From: Archegozetes longisetosus
Lineage: Eukaryota > Arthropoda > Arachnida > Sarcoptiformes > Trhypochthoniidae
Reading direction: 5' to 3'
Assembly (NCBI GenBank): GCA_018873245.2
Contig: JAEMBT020000009.1
Coordinates: forward strand, 9,403,288-9,467,287
Length of the DNA stretch: 64,000 bases
Part shown: positions 8,786 to 19,674 of the stretch, piece by piece
Layout of the letters: every line of letters starts with the position of its first letter
Numbering within the stretch: position 1 is the stretch's first letter
Notes under the pieces: generated by a model
What the model was told of the DNA's origin: nothing
Database searches by the model: none
Seen by the model: only the letters and a program-made list of their open reading frames with translations
Translations under genes and position numbers: made by a program

Positions 8786-11700
8786 TTATCAACTACTCTA
8801 TAATATAAGAAATCGACAACAAACCTGTTTCTAGTCTTATTATTTGGAATAAGTCCTTGAATTTTAATTGGTTTTTAATGTCATGAAAATTGTGCTTTGA
8901 TTGATTCTCCGAAAGTCAACTTTCCAAAAGTCAATTATTCAAAACTTCATTTTGTGGGAAGAAAATTTCATTTTTGCAGAATAATCAGAATAGATCAAAG
9001 TTCTACTGAAAAAATTAACAGAACATTTTTAAAATAAAGGTTTTGTAAATTTCGAAAGTCAGATGTCACATTTATGAAGACATTACACTTAATAAAGCTA
9101 AAAATAATTAAAAATTATGCTCCGTTCGATTATCTTGTCATTATCTAATGTTTTTATAGAAATACATACAAACATTGGTTCATTTTTATATTTAAAAATT
9201 ATGACTCTGAACTCTGAACATAACTCTGAACATAACTCTGAACTTTGTTTAACTTTGTTTTGATTGAGTTAATATTAAAACCTTTTTGATAAATTCATAC
9301 TTAAGATCTCTAAATGAATAATTTTTTCAAATATCACAGTTGGTTGTTTTTCAAATATATTGTGATCCGAAAAGTCATACTTAGGCGCAATCAAATGAGT
9401 CATCAAACCGAGTTATTTGCTCAAATAAATAGTTTAATAGGGCAAAAACAGGATTTTGGAAAGTCGACTTCAGTACAGTTAACTTTCGGAGAGTGATCTG
9501 CAAACCTTGGAAATTTATACTATTTTTAAAAATGATTTCAGGTTTCATTTTCGTTTATTGACTAATTAATGAAAAGAAAAATCTATAGCTGATGGTTAAG
9601 TATTTCTAACACGAAGGAGTAAGCATATTTTTGCTTTAGTCTTAGATCGTAGTCGTAATGAAAAACGAAAGTCGTTTTAAAACTTTTTAGTTTTTCGGCC
9701 ACTCGTGTGACTTTAGTGTTCTTCTTGTTACTATACATATCCTTCTGCACTATCAATCAAATAGCAAATTATGTCAAATTTTGCTCTAAAAAATAGGAAC
9801 CACAATATCATATTTTAAAACTTGTATTTGAACATAAACTCAACAGCAATGAATGCATTATAAAAGTTTAGTTCTTAAAAAGTTTAACAAATGTCATTTT
9901 ATAAAACAACATTAAATTTTTGTTGACTGGATATTTTAGCATTCCTGAAATCTATGCCTTAAAATTGCGAGAAAATGCATAATTCGACACTATTATTTGA
10001 TCGGTAGTACTTTTTCAAATTTGCCTGGTATTTCAATGCTTTCTATTCAAATACATATAAAACTGATGCTTTTTCAATAGGCAAAAACGATGTTCTAAAT
10101 TATATTAGTTATTCATTTATAAATAATAATTAATAAAATTAACTTAATTTCAAGAATGAGTAAATATTAAAGTAAATTACCAAAGTTAAAAACCAAAGAA
10201 ATATTTAATAGTCAAAGAATAAACTATTAATTATGCTTATATGGAAATATAAACAAACTCTAGGATCATAAATATAATGAAATTTGCATTTATTTCAAAT
10301 TTAGTCTCATAAATTATTAATATATTAGTTGTTAACATATAGTTAATATATAGAAAATTACCCATATCTCTAGACTTATTAAATTCCTTTATCTCAAGTA
10401 TTATTCGAGTTATAGGTAAAAAAGTGTAGAGAACTAGAATTTCTGGCAATAAATTATAACCAAAATGCCTTTCTTAAGTTAGCAATTAAATAGACTTAAA
10501 GTCATTTATATTCTTTTTTGAAATTATTTTTATAAATAATAAGAGTTTGAACTTATATTTATTTATGGCTTGAATTTTAAGACATGCTTCAATGGAAAAC
10601 ATAAGTTTAATTTAGTTCAGAAATAAATGCGAAAATGCATTGAAATCAATATTAAAATAATTGAATTATTTACACGTGTATGTAGTTCTTTCAAGTTGAC
10701 CATTTTTTCAACGTATATAATCCAGTTTATATTTAAAAGATAATAATAATTAAGATTTATTTTTGTTAGCACAAACATGTTGAAACTTGTAGTCTTTGAA
10801 CGGAAGCCTTGAGAGGGCCTCTTAATCCCTTATGTTGAAATTAAAAATGTTAAAAAAATTCCACTCATTTTTATGTGTAAATCTTTAAAGGGGTGAAGCT
10901 ATAAATAATTATAATATAGTATTACTTATTAATATTTAACGAATATTCATTTGAATTTTATACTGTGTGCACAAAGATTCAAATTTTAAAGTTACATTTA
11001 TGAAAAGTTTTTCTTATAATTATGAGTTTTCGAGGCACATACATTCTACTTAACTATGATATAACGTCGAAATAGTTAAAGTTATCCTTTGACTATATCT
11101 CTTGAAATCCTTCGCATCTAGGGTGATCAGAGCCAGGTGTGCATACTAACTGCTTTATTAACTCAAGTATTACTTAAAACGCATAAACTGTTTATTCTTT
11201 ATAAATAAATTGTTTAAGTAATCGGTTAAAATCAATTATGGAAGAATCATTCTTTTCGAGAAAGCAGTTAAATGAGTAAGAATTTTGCAAAGGCTTATAA
11301 GGCGTTTGCAATACGTTTCTAAAACTTATGTAGTCTTTAAAGATTGGCTCCTGCTTTTTATCAATGTACAGTAAAACAAAATCTCAATATATTAAAGTTT
11401 TTTATAAGGAAATTATTGATAGAGCACATAAAAAATCGACCTGTCACTCGCTATAAATAAAACTTTTTTGAAGGTCTTTATCAATTGTTTTTAACATTTA
11501 TCGTATGCCGTCATAAAACATTATGCTAAATAAAAACATTACTGCAGCAATCAGATTCCGAAAAGTTTTACACAATTTTAATACTTTGTTCGAGCTGGTA
11601 TTTTCTAGTTTAGAGGTTTTTTAAGTTATAATTAGTTAAGTTTTTATTAAGTTAAGTAATAATCTATTTGAATAATAAAGCTTTCAATAAATAGATTGAG

Positions 11701-13479
11701 TAATACTTTCGATTAATGAATTTCACTTTTATATATCTGTCAAAATTCAATATTATAAATACATTTTATGTGAATCTAAGTAAATATTTATTCAGAGTAG
11801 ATGATTAGGTTTAAAAATTTAAAATGATTTTCTCTTAAAACCTTAGTATTTAAGGTCTCTAATATAAAAATTTTCTATAGATGTGAAAAAGGCTTAAGAA
11901 ACGGATGGTTAAAAAAGCTTTTTATATCTCCAAAAATGTATATTTTCTCTAACTTTTTTATTGAGTAATTTAAGATTATTCCGTATTTCAAGTTTCTAAT
12001 ATTTATTTAAAATATTTTCTGATACTTGATAAAAGACCCGTAAAGATTATTCGTACATGTGATAGTATTTCAGATTTCATATTTATAAGAAAAAGCCGAA
12101 AGCTTCTAAGAAGTCAAACAAGAAAAAGGCGTAAACTCGGTTCAGGGTCTCCTGTAGTTATTATAGAAGTAATGAATATGAGAACTGTTTAAATAACTTG
12201 TGAAGGTTTATTTTGTATTTTATAACTTAAATTATGTTACAGAAAAATACCAGAAAAACATTTTCTATTACTGAATGACAAATAATTAATGTATAGTTAA
12301 ATGCATATTCTTCTGAAGAAAAAGATTTTTTAATCATACATTTCATAAAAATTCTTTTAAAATTATTCTGAATGTTTTTTATCTCAAAGTTTGTTGAATT
12401 TATCAAAATATTATATATTCTCGAAGTTTAAAGTGAATTTAAGAAAAATTCATTAATAAGTTTTTGAAAACCTAATCATTTACTCTGAATAAATATTTAT
12501 TTAGACTCAAAATCTATTTTTCTAATAAGTTTTGATCAATGAGTATAAACATGAAATTCATTGATAGAAAAAATTAGTCAATCTACCTATTGAAAATTTA
12601 TTCTTATTTATTGAGCTTATTCATTGCATAAGTTGTTGGGCTATAATTTACTAAACTTCCAAACGCGTGAAATATTAATTCGAAAAAGTTGAAACTAAAT
12701 AGTACTTGTTAAAATATCAAGTAATTGATTAAAAGAAGCACATTTTGATTTTATCAAATACTTTTGATTCGGAATAAACAGTAGTCGGTCTAACTTAAAC
12801 ATGTTTTTATAAACAGACTAAATAAATCCACAGAAAGTCAAGGCTTATTTTTAATTCTTTTTAAAAATCATTTTACTGTTAGAGAAATTCAACTATATTT
12901 CGAAAGTCATTAGTATAGGCCACTAGAGTACTGTGTGAACAGATTTTGATCTAATGGATCAACATGAGATGCATCAAATTAGTTTCGAACTAAAATTTCA
13001 GCCACATAATTAACATAAGATGAAAATAAATTTAAAATAATATTAACTTTATCTTCTAAAAATCTTGATCATTTTTTAGCTGATTAAAAATACATCTATA
13101 AGAAGCAAAATTTTTACTCTTTTAACTAATTTAATATTTCTATATTATTGCAATTACTATCAATGTTGTAAAATACCGAACCAAATTTTACCCAATTGGA
13201 AGAGAGGTAAGAGTAACAAGAAGTCACTCCTATAATATATTTGAAATTTACACCACAACTTACAATCTATTTTCCTTAGTTCATCGGTATAAGCAATTAA
13301 CTCATAGCATTGGGCCTCTCTATTATATTCGTTTTCGCAGTTATCTAAAATAATTACTAAACTGCTTCTCACCAATCCTACGATTTGTTCTTACAATAAG
13401 TCAGTCATACTTCGAAAATTTCTTATATAAACGCTCGAAAATCTTACAGTTTTTACAGTCTTGAAAAACTAGAGTTAAA
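8786..13479. other. Long AT-rich stretch without convincing genes
   Basis: No coding unit I can support. Weak items: an imperfect inverted repeat (CTCCGAAAGTCAACTTTCC near 8907 against its near-complement at 9456-9494); a short direct repeat of GAACATAACTCT at 9208-9245; scattered hydrophobic ORFs of 60-71 codons at 10237-10449 and 13160-13375 with no splice context or recognisable motif. Confidence 0.35.
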
Positions 13480-13900
13480 AATCAACCTAAGACTAGGCCT
13501 AAGGCGTAGTCTTTAGGCTGGAAGACTACAAGACTGCGCAGTCTGTTGTCCTAGGCTACTTTCAGCCTCTTGGTCTTTAGGCTTAACCTCAGACCAAATG
13601 CCTTAAACTCTGTCTAATCTCTTAGTCTTCTATATGAGAAACTTCTTACATGAATTCAGCTATATGAAAGCGATCTTTTCATTTCGTTTTGGAGATTTCT
13701 ATTTATTCTCAATAATTTGTATATTTGGAGACTAAGAGGTTAACCTGACCAGAACAAGGCTTAGTCTCTACATAACTCCATAGTCTTAGGCTTGGACTTT
13801 AGACTTCATAATTACGAAAAGCTTAGGCTTTAGGCTCAGCCTAAGACCAAATCTGAGATTAAAACGCCTAAAACTTTTAACTCTACAGAAAACCTAGAAG
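13480..13900. repeat. GACTAA/TTAGGC-rich degenerate repeat
   Basis: Runs of CTAAGACTAGGCCTAAGGC, TTTAGGCTGG, CTTAGGCTTTAGGCTCAGCC and similar. Both the word and its complement occur, so the block can fold on itself. The same word family recurs at 47600-47770 and 50080-50210, so it is a dispersed repeat and not a one-off low-complexity tract. Confidence 0.6.
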
Positions 13901-13989
13901 CTTGGTAGAAAACAATTTAGATAACGTTAAGATTTTTAAAATCGTTTGGAAAAAATTATTTTGAATTTTAATAAGTCATTTTTACAATG

Positions 13990-14316
13990 ATTGGAGTTTG
14001 CGAAAATTTCCTGTTAATTTGAAATATCGTAAAATTCAACAAATCAATTCTAAACATCAAAAGGATTTTATTTTCAACCATTCTTTGCAAACTCTTCACA
14101 TCAGCGAACGTTCCAATATTACAAACCACTGGTTATCAAACCTATCTTCCATCACATCCGTAGTGTTTCTCACAATAATATCTACATCATTGAAATTATC
14201 GATTGCTTTATCAACAATAAAAATCGGTGATAATTTCATGCTTTCAAGTATTTCATTATGAATTATAGTCTTATACTTATCTTGCTCATCACTTATAATG
14301 TTACCAGCTGCATTAT
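13990..14316 (-). pseudogene. Dynein-light-chain-like copy B, frameshifted
   Basis: Minus-strand frame from about 14316. The segment SPIFIVDKAIDNFNDV, DIIVRNTTDVMEDRFDNQW lines up with the LC8 light-chain core (a DAVDCATQALEKYN-like helix, then DIA-x-FIKK-x-FD-x3-Y...W). Directly after the Trp codon (14126-14128) the frame must shift by one base to continue as CNIGTFADVKSLQRMVENK and ILLMFRIDL, which would be the light chain's beta strands. In the original frame a stop follows 8 codons after the Trp. There is no initiator Met in a good position. It lies directly downstream of copy A in the same orientation, suggesting a tandem pair. LC8 proteins are small hub dimers of the dynein motor; this copy is very divergent and broken, so the assignment is provisional. 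Confidence 0.4.
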
Positions 14317-14322
14317 TCAGCC

Positions 14323-14646
14323 TCAGTTTGAATACAATAAAATGATAGTTTTTGACTGGGAACTATATAAATTTATCTTTTTATGATCGATATTAATAGC
14401 CATAAAACTTGTGCTAACAGATATTGAGCAATTTCAAAGTTTTACATATCTATGGCTTATACCATTTGATAATTTTGTAGCAATAGTCATATTTGCTTCA
14501 TACTCTAAATGATTTAATGTTAATGAAATAACATGTCCTTCCATTTGTCTATACATTTCACTCTTAAATATTTTCAGACCATCAATTTTACATAAAACCA
14601 GATAATAGTATCTTTGTGGTTTTGAAGCATGTGCAAATTCTCTCAT
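14323..14646 (-). pseudogene. Dynein-light-chain-like copy A, Trp codon replaced by stop
   Basis: A 108-codon frame with one internal stop. It starts MREFAHASKPQRYYYL. The part from about residue 30 (SEMYRQMEGHVISLTLNHLE, then NMTIATKLSNGISHRYVKL) aligns in spacing with the LC8 helices ending DIA...Y-x3-W. The internal TGA (14434-14436) falls exactly where LC8 has its invariant Trp; one G-to-A change would make it. After the stop the frame continues NCSISVSTSFMAINIDHKK and INLYSSQSKTIILLYSN, ending at TGA 14323-14325. This matches the light chain's closing strands in length and pattern (…IYFY…ILLF-x2). Total 107 residues against about 89 for LC8, with a longer N-terminus. The first 12 codons lie inside a segment duplicated at 53775-54426. 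Confidence 0.45.
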
Positions 14647-15255
14647 TCTAATACAGATACATAATTTAAAGTTTTTGATTCTATTGTATTCTGTTTTTGA
14701 TCAAGATTTCTCTATCAGAGCTTGACTCATTCTTATTGTTTTAAAATAGAGTTTCTAATGAAATCAATTCTAACAAATATTTTGAATGAAAATGAATTTA
14801 TCGAATGAAATATTACATGATATTTTAAGAAATTTCTTAATTCACGTAGTAGGCTCTTGATGGTGAATATTTGGACATAGTTGTTTGATTATAGAGCTAT
14901 GAATCACTTACAAAGTGCATTTAGATGAGCTAACGATAAGAGAGTATTGTAAGAAAATAGACATTTTCTGAAAGTACACCTAACAGATTCATGAAAGATC
15001 TAGACAATCTAAGCTTTTATACAAGCAGAAAACATTGGGGTGATAATGAGTTTCGAGTGATTATTATAAGAATAAACTATCTGTAAAAGTAAAAGTCAAA
15101 CACATAAGACCCGAAGTAAACCTACAGTAGCTAAACTTTTAAAATTTGTTGACTACTATGGAAGAATCTTAGAAGCACTTATTAATAAGTATGAATTTAA
15201 AAAAGATTGTGCTAAAAGCTATTTTCAGTTGCATATCACTCAAAAACTAATCTAT
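14612..15255. repeat. Segment duplicated in inverted orientation at 53775-54426
   Basis: About 640 bases match the reverse complement of 53775-54426 nearly base for base. For example, the stretch with GGTGATAATGAGTTTCGAGT near 15040 is found complemented near 53975. Identity ends near 14612, just inside the dynein-light-chain-like copy, and near 15255. No transposase or inverted termini found, so it is either a non-autonomous repeat or a segmental duplication. Confidence 0.85.
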
Positions 15256-15329
15256 TGAAACCTTAGAGTAAAAGTACTTGATACAATTTTATTAAAGTAT
15301 TCTCTTATATAATCTCTCATATTGATTTA

Positions 15330-16252
15330 CACACCGTTGCATTAGAATAAGAAAAGGATGCCAAAACCCAAGTTTAGTGAGAATCATAAAGTTGCGTGTG
15401 TTGAATGGTCACGTAAATACGTAAAATGGGATAAAGAATGGAATACTGTGGTGTTTAGTGATGAAAAGTTCAACTTAGATGGTCCCGACGGGTTTAAGTA
15501 CTATTGGTATGATCTACGCAAAGAAAAAGAAATATCTTCTTTTCAAAGCGCGCATTTGGTAGTGGTACATGGTATGGGCCGGCTTCGGATGGAATGGAAC
15601 CACAAATATCGCCATAATACCATCATCTCTCAATGCTGATGGTTATCAGGAAGTGCTCAATATGCACTTATTGCCATTTGCAGAACGTATTTGTGGTCCA
15701 AATTGGAAATTCCAGAATGACAACGCGTCAATTCACACGGCAAAGTCAACAAAAAAGTGGTTTGATGATAACGGAATCACTGTTATTGATTGGCCGGCCC
15801 TTTCTCCCGATATTAACCCAATCGAGAATCTTTGGGGGATCTTTTCACGAAAGGGTTTTGAAAACGGACGCCAATATAATGATGTAAATGAACTAACACA
15901 GTCCATTCACGATTGTTGGGAACAAATTGATATTGAAACGCTGCAAAATTTAATTAAATCCATGCCAAAGCGTGTATTTGATGTTGTTTTGAAAAATAGG
16001 AAATGTTTAGATTATTAGTTTTTACTTTTAATTAAACTTAAATAAAACTTAACATTTTTCTTATCCTAATGCAACACCTAAAAATTTGCATATTAAGCAT
16101 TACGCTAAGAGCACGTGCGCGATCATAAACATTGTTACAACAAATTACACATCTTAACATTGGGTATTATTGTTCCAATTATCACTAGATTATCTTTTAC
16201 CATTTTTGAGATATCTTAAAAACTGATTTTCTTATCCTAATGCAACGGAGTG
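15330..16252 (+). mobile_element. Tc1-type transposon, 5'-deleted, with both termini and TA target site
   Basis: Terminal inverted repeats: CACACCGTTGCATTAGAATA at 15330 and, complemented, CACTCCGTTGCATTAGGATA at 16252, both running on to AAGAAAA. TA dinucleotides flank both ends (15328-15329, 16253-16254). A third copy of the repeat core (TTCTTATCCTAATGCAAC) sits inside the 3' end near 16058, the IR/DR arrangement known from some Tc1 elements. At the 5' side the transposase starts immediately after the terminus, so the inner repeat and the sequence for the DNA-binding domain are deleted. Confidence 0.88.
15358..16018 (+). pseudogene. Tc1-family DD34E transposase, truncated and frameshifted
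   Basis: Two overlapping frames make one transposase. Frame 1 (15358-15570) reads from CVEWSRKYVKWDKEWN through VVFSDEKFNLDGPDG, with the first catalytic Asp. A frameshift of one base near 15570 leads to frame 2 (MVWAGFGWNG... to 16018), with FQNDNASIHTA (second Asp) and SPDINPIENLWG (catalytic Glu). Counting 34 residues between the second Asp and the Glu gives the DD34E spacing of Tc1. The two paired helix-turn-helix domains expected in the first 120 residues are absent, so the protein could not bind its ends even without the frameshift. It ends CLDY-TAG inside the element's 3' repeat region. Confidence 0.88.
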
Positions 16253-16562
16253 TATTTTAAGCTCTTCTGTTATTTGTTCAATTTATAAAATAAATATTCT
16301 ATTAATATGGCACAGTTACTTAACAGCATTTGAAAAATAAGTATATAAAGTATAGTTCATGTTTATTCAAAATTTATATTTGTAAGTAACATAACAATAT
16401 TTGAAATATAATTAACAAGTATTGAAACTCTTAACCAATAACCAGCTAGAACTTCATCATTTCAAGAGTCAAATTGCAATATTTTAGTGAGGCATATAGT
16501 CTCTGTATTTTCTAATAAATGTTGTTTGTCGTCATATTTATGCGGACAGTGCTTTCAATATA

Positions 16563-17080
16563 ATGTTGGAAAATTTCTAGAAATTATCCTTTGACGAGAA
16601 AATTTCTAGAAAGTTTCTAGAAATATTTCTGGAAATATTTCTATAGCCAAAAATTTTCTTTTAATGAACCTCCTATAGAAATATATGAACGTCCTATTGA
16701 AATATTATGAACCTCAGATTCATCAAACGGAATAGCATGTCTTTACAGACATTTTAAGGAATTTATGAATAAATAACACTTAAATGTATTAAAAATTAAG
16801 TTCGAAATTAAATTAAATTGTTTAAACTTAAAGATTAATATTTGCATATGTAAATCATTTTTTATGAGTGATTCATATATTCCTATATGAGATTCACATA
16901 CTTCATTGGGAGGTTCATATATATCTATGTGAGGTTTATATATTATTATGAGAGGTTAATATATTTCTATGAGAGGCTCATATATTTCTATGGGAGGTTC
17001 ATTAAAAGAAGATTTCTCGATTTTTGACGAGAAATTATCTCTCAAGAAAATTTCTAGAAATTTTCTTTTTACAACACTAT
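16563..17080. repeat. Inverted-repeat element with internal tandem units
   Basis: Ends are inverted relatives: GTTGGAAAATTTCTAGAAAT near 16566 and AATTTCTAGAAATTTTCTTT near 17048, continuing to TACAAC. TTTCTAGAAA palindromes are repeated inside the left end. The right half (16865-17000) has five to six imperfect units around TTCATATATTTCTATGAGAGG. Inverted forms of the same unit (GAACCTCCTATAGAAATATA) appear at 16666-16715. The whole could form a long hairpin. No ORF. Confidence 0.6.
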
Positions 17081-17446
17081 TTCAACATCAATGCTAATGT
17101 AATATATGTTTAAAACAATTGAACATTGATTTACTGTTAGTTTTAGCTCGTTTAGGTTTATTTTATTGAATTTTGTTTCTTTTACTAGATAAATAGTTTT
17201 TAGTGAGACGCCACCAAATCTCTGTAATCGCGTTTCAATATCATTTATAATTGCATAAAGTTTTACCTAAACTTCGAGCACAAACAAAAATTTATCTATT
17301 ATCTAAATTCTAAGCTAATCTAAGAAACAGTGCACCTGTTATGAAATTACACGGAATCGAAGCTATATATTTTTCTTACAACTAATTTCGCAAACATTTA
17401 ATATCGAAAAATAAGACAAGACGTACAGAGCTTCTAAATTGAAACA

Positions 17447-17842
17447 ATGAAATTCTTAGGACTTGTGTTAATTAGTATTTCGTTATTCATGAATGGTTAG
17501 TAAAACTTATAGATTATAGGAGACTTAACGTTAAAGTAAATCATTTTCTATAAAAAAATAGTGACTTCGAGTGAAGTTTGCATCGAGGCTGATGAATACT
17601 GCGGTTCATCCACTAATAGATCCGAAACACACTGTTGTAGTGGCCTAAAGTGTGTGATGGACGCTCCACATCCCATTCAATGCATTGGCTGTAGACCTCC
17701 GACTTTTAAATGTCTCGATTGCCTCAATGAAATCAACGGTTTGTGTGGAGGTCCCAAAGACATCAAATGCTGTCCAATGTATGGCTGTGCTCGTACTGAA
17801 AATAATCAGAAATCATTTGGCAAATGCGTACCGTATCCCTGA
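17447..17842 (+). CDS. Secreted cysteine-rich peptide with two knottin-like modules
   Basis: Two exons: 17447-17495 and 17562-17842, donor ATG|GTTAGT and acceptor AATAG|TG, phase 1; joined frame 109 residues. The first exon encodes most of a signal peptide (MKFLGLVLISISLFMN), a common layout for secreted toxin-like or defence peptides. The mature part has 14 cysteines in two modules. The first runs from VCIEADEYC through THCC to the LKC and IQC cysteines; the second from CLDC through GLC and IKCC to YGC and GKC. Each module has the C..C..CC..C..C order of inhibitor-cystine-knot folds, so this is a double-knottin candidate. Possible roles are ion-channel ligand, antimicrobial or protease inhibitor; nothing here decides. 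Fold is inferred from cysteine order only. Confidence 0.75.
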
Positions 17843-18238
17843 ATCAATTTGTAATTATTCAAATAGGCTTTAGTACAGAACCTTCAGTCATGTGTTGGAT
17901 ATCATACTCTACAATAATACTTTGAAAGTTTGTTTCATAATTATGTCAGTAAGCTTTGTATTTTGAATATGCACGTTATTTGCAACAATAGTTGTCACAA
18001 ATTGGTACCAAAGCCTCTGATATTTTATATATTAAACTTCTTAATTAACAACAAATGTGATCAAAGTTGATGTTTATTCGGTTATAACATGGAACTTAGA
18101 TCTGAATTATGATTACATAGCATACGTTTGTGTTTAAAGAGATTTTACTTATATCGTATCTAAAGAAATATCTCCTTATTTAAGGCATCAGATTATGCCT
18201 ATCAAAATGTGAAAAATGCTCTAATTCAACTCATTTAA
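17843..18238. other. Intergenic, no gene seen
   Basis: 3' flank of the cysteine-rich peptide gene; no further coding signal before the MITE at 18239. Confidence 0.4.
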
Positions 18239-18636
18239 CCTTTAAACAGTAAAACGATTTTGATTAATGGTTTCAGTAAAATAGGGTCTTTTTGACTCAT
18301 TGATTAATTTGTATGCTATCGTAAGGGTTAAGGTGTATAACAGTTAGCGTGTTTTGTACTTTATTAATATCGTCATCCTTGACGTAATCTGTTTAAGGTT
18401 TGAGTGAAAACTAATTTCATATATAAATTTATAGCCCAAACTCAGATAGAATTAACTCTAAACACGATTAAATTGAAATATAAAATTTGTAAATTACTAT
18501 TGTATTGCTCTATATGATCTGATTATACTCATTTGAAAATACTATCAATTTTATTAACATTAGAAATTGCATTAAATGAATATAACGGTTTTATAGACCT
18601 TTGGGTCATTCTGACCCATGAAATACTGTTCTAGGG
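18239..18636. mobile_element. piggyBac-type MITE with TTAA target site, copy 1
   Basis: Flanked by TTAA at 18235-18238 and 18637-18640. The right end, read inward, is CCCTAGAACAGTATTTCATG, close to the CCC(T/A)-type termini of piggyBac elements. The left end is CCTTTAAACAGTAAAACG. A hairpin-like TGGGTCA..TGACCCA motif lies just inside each end. It matches 46266-46669 in inverted orientation over its whole length. 398 bp, no transposase, so it would need to be mobilised in trans. Confidence 0.85.
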
Positions 18637-18640
18637 TTAA

Positions 18641-19674
18641 CCTAATCAATGACTGAATAAATAGGTGACTTAAGATAAAATTTAGTGATAATTCAATCAT
18701 TTAAAGGTCTATAAAGTTTTTTTATTCAATGTTTCTAATTAACTTGTAATAGTTAAAATGACGATCTAACAGGTAAGTTTTGTTTAAATCTATTCAATAA
18801 AACTCAACTTCTTTAACATGAAGTCAACTCGACAATATTTTGCCAATTTATATGAATTTTCGAAACAAAAAATAACATCGTCTGAGTGATAATTTGAGTA
18901 ATCGTCATGTTAGTTCTAGAAGGTTCTAGATGAAAAAACAATGATATGGAGAAAACATCGAAGTTTATATTAGATTAATGATTGTAAACATATTGAGTTT
19001 TAGCTTAAAAAGTATATCTTTATTTGAAATTTACTATTTGCTTTTTAGAATAAAACTGAAGATACATTTGATTGAATTTTGTATATAGAGTAAGAAATAC
19101 AATGAAACAGGTTATTGACTAGAATGAGCTAGACTTTTGGCGACTTTAAAAATTTTAATCCCTAATAAGTCAATACTTGAAATCCTTTCACAAGTTAACT
19201 CTATATATAAGATAAATCTAAAAACTTGTGAAAATCTATTACCAAACCAAACTGCAATCGACATAAAGAATATTAATCGAACTATCTTTTAATAAATAGA
19301 AACCAATCTTAAACTCTATTCATTTACATGATTAACATTGAGCATAAGATTTTATGCTAAGTATACAACTGATCAAGAGTATAAAATCATCTTATAGTTC
19401 AGTCTGGTTCAGAGTTCAACGATTTCTTTAATATTTATCCGGATACTCCATTTTTCATTTAAAACTACAGTCCAGGAAAGAATCAAAACATGCTATGGAC
19501 TTTTCAAATAAAAATTTTAATATAAGTGATATAAATATGAAATTTGAATAAGAAAAATGTTTGATTAAGTATTGCGCTTGAATCCAATAAATATCAAAAC
19601 TAAGATGCCAAAGCTTAAAATAAGTTCGGAAATAAACATAATACGTTTTCAAGTTTTTAATTGAAAATATTGCT
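18641..19674. other. Intergenic, no gene seen
   Basis: AT-rich sequence with a few AT-only repeats; no coding or element structure supported. Confidence 0.35.

Noticed and set aside
8907-9496. Imperfect inverted repeat as a MITE.
   Set aside because: Only about 20 bases match with gaps and there is no target duplication; noted under the intergenic entry only.
10237-10449. Hydrophobic 70-codon ORF that could be a receptor piece.
   Set aside because: Hydrophobicity follows from AT-rich codons; no family motif or exon boundary.
13160-13375. 71-codon minus-strand ORF with several cysteines.
   Set aside because: No signal peptide, splice context or motif; ORFs of this size are expected by chance.
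13480-13900. TTAGGC words looked like telomeric repeats.
   Set aside because: They are interspersed with their complements and with TTAGTC variants and never form a uniform array; arthropods usually use TTAGG.
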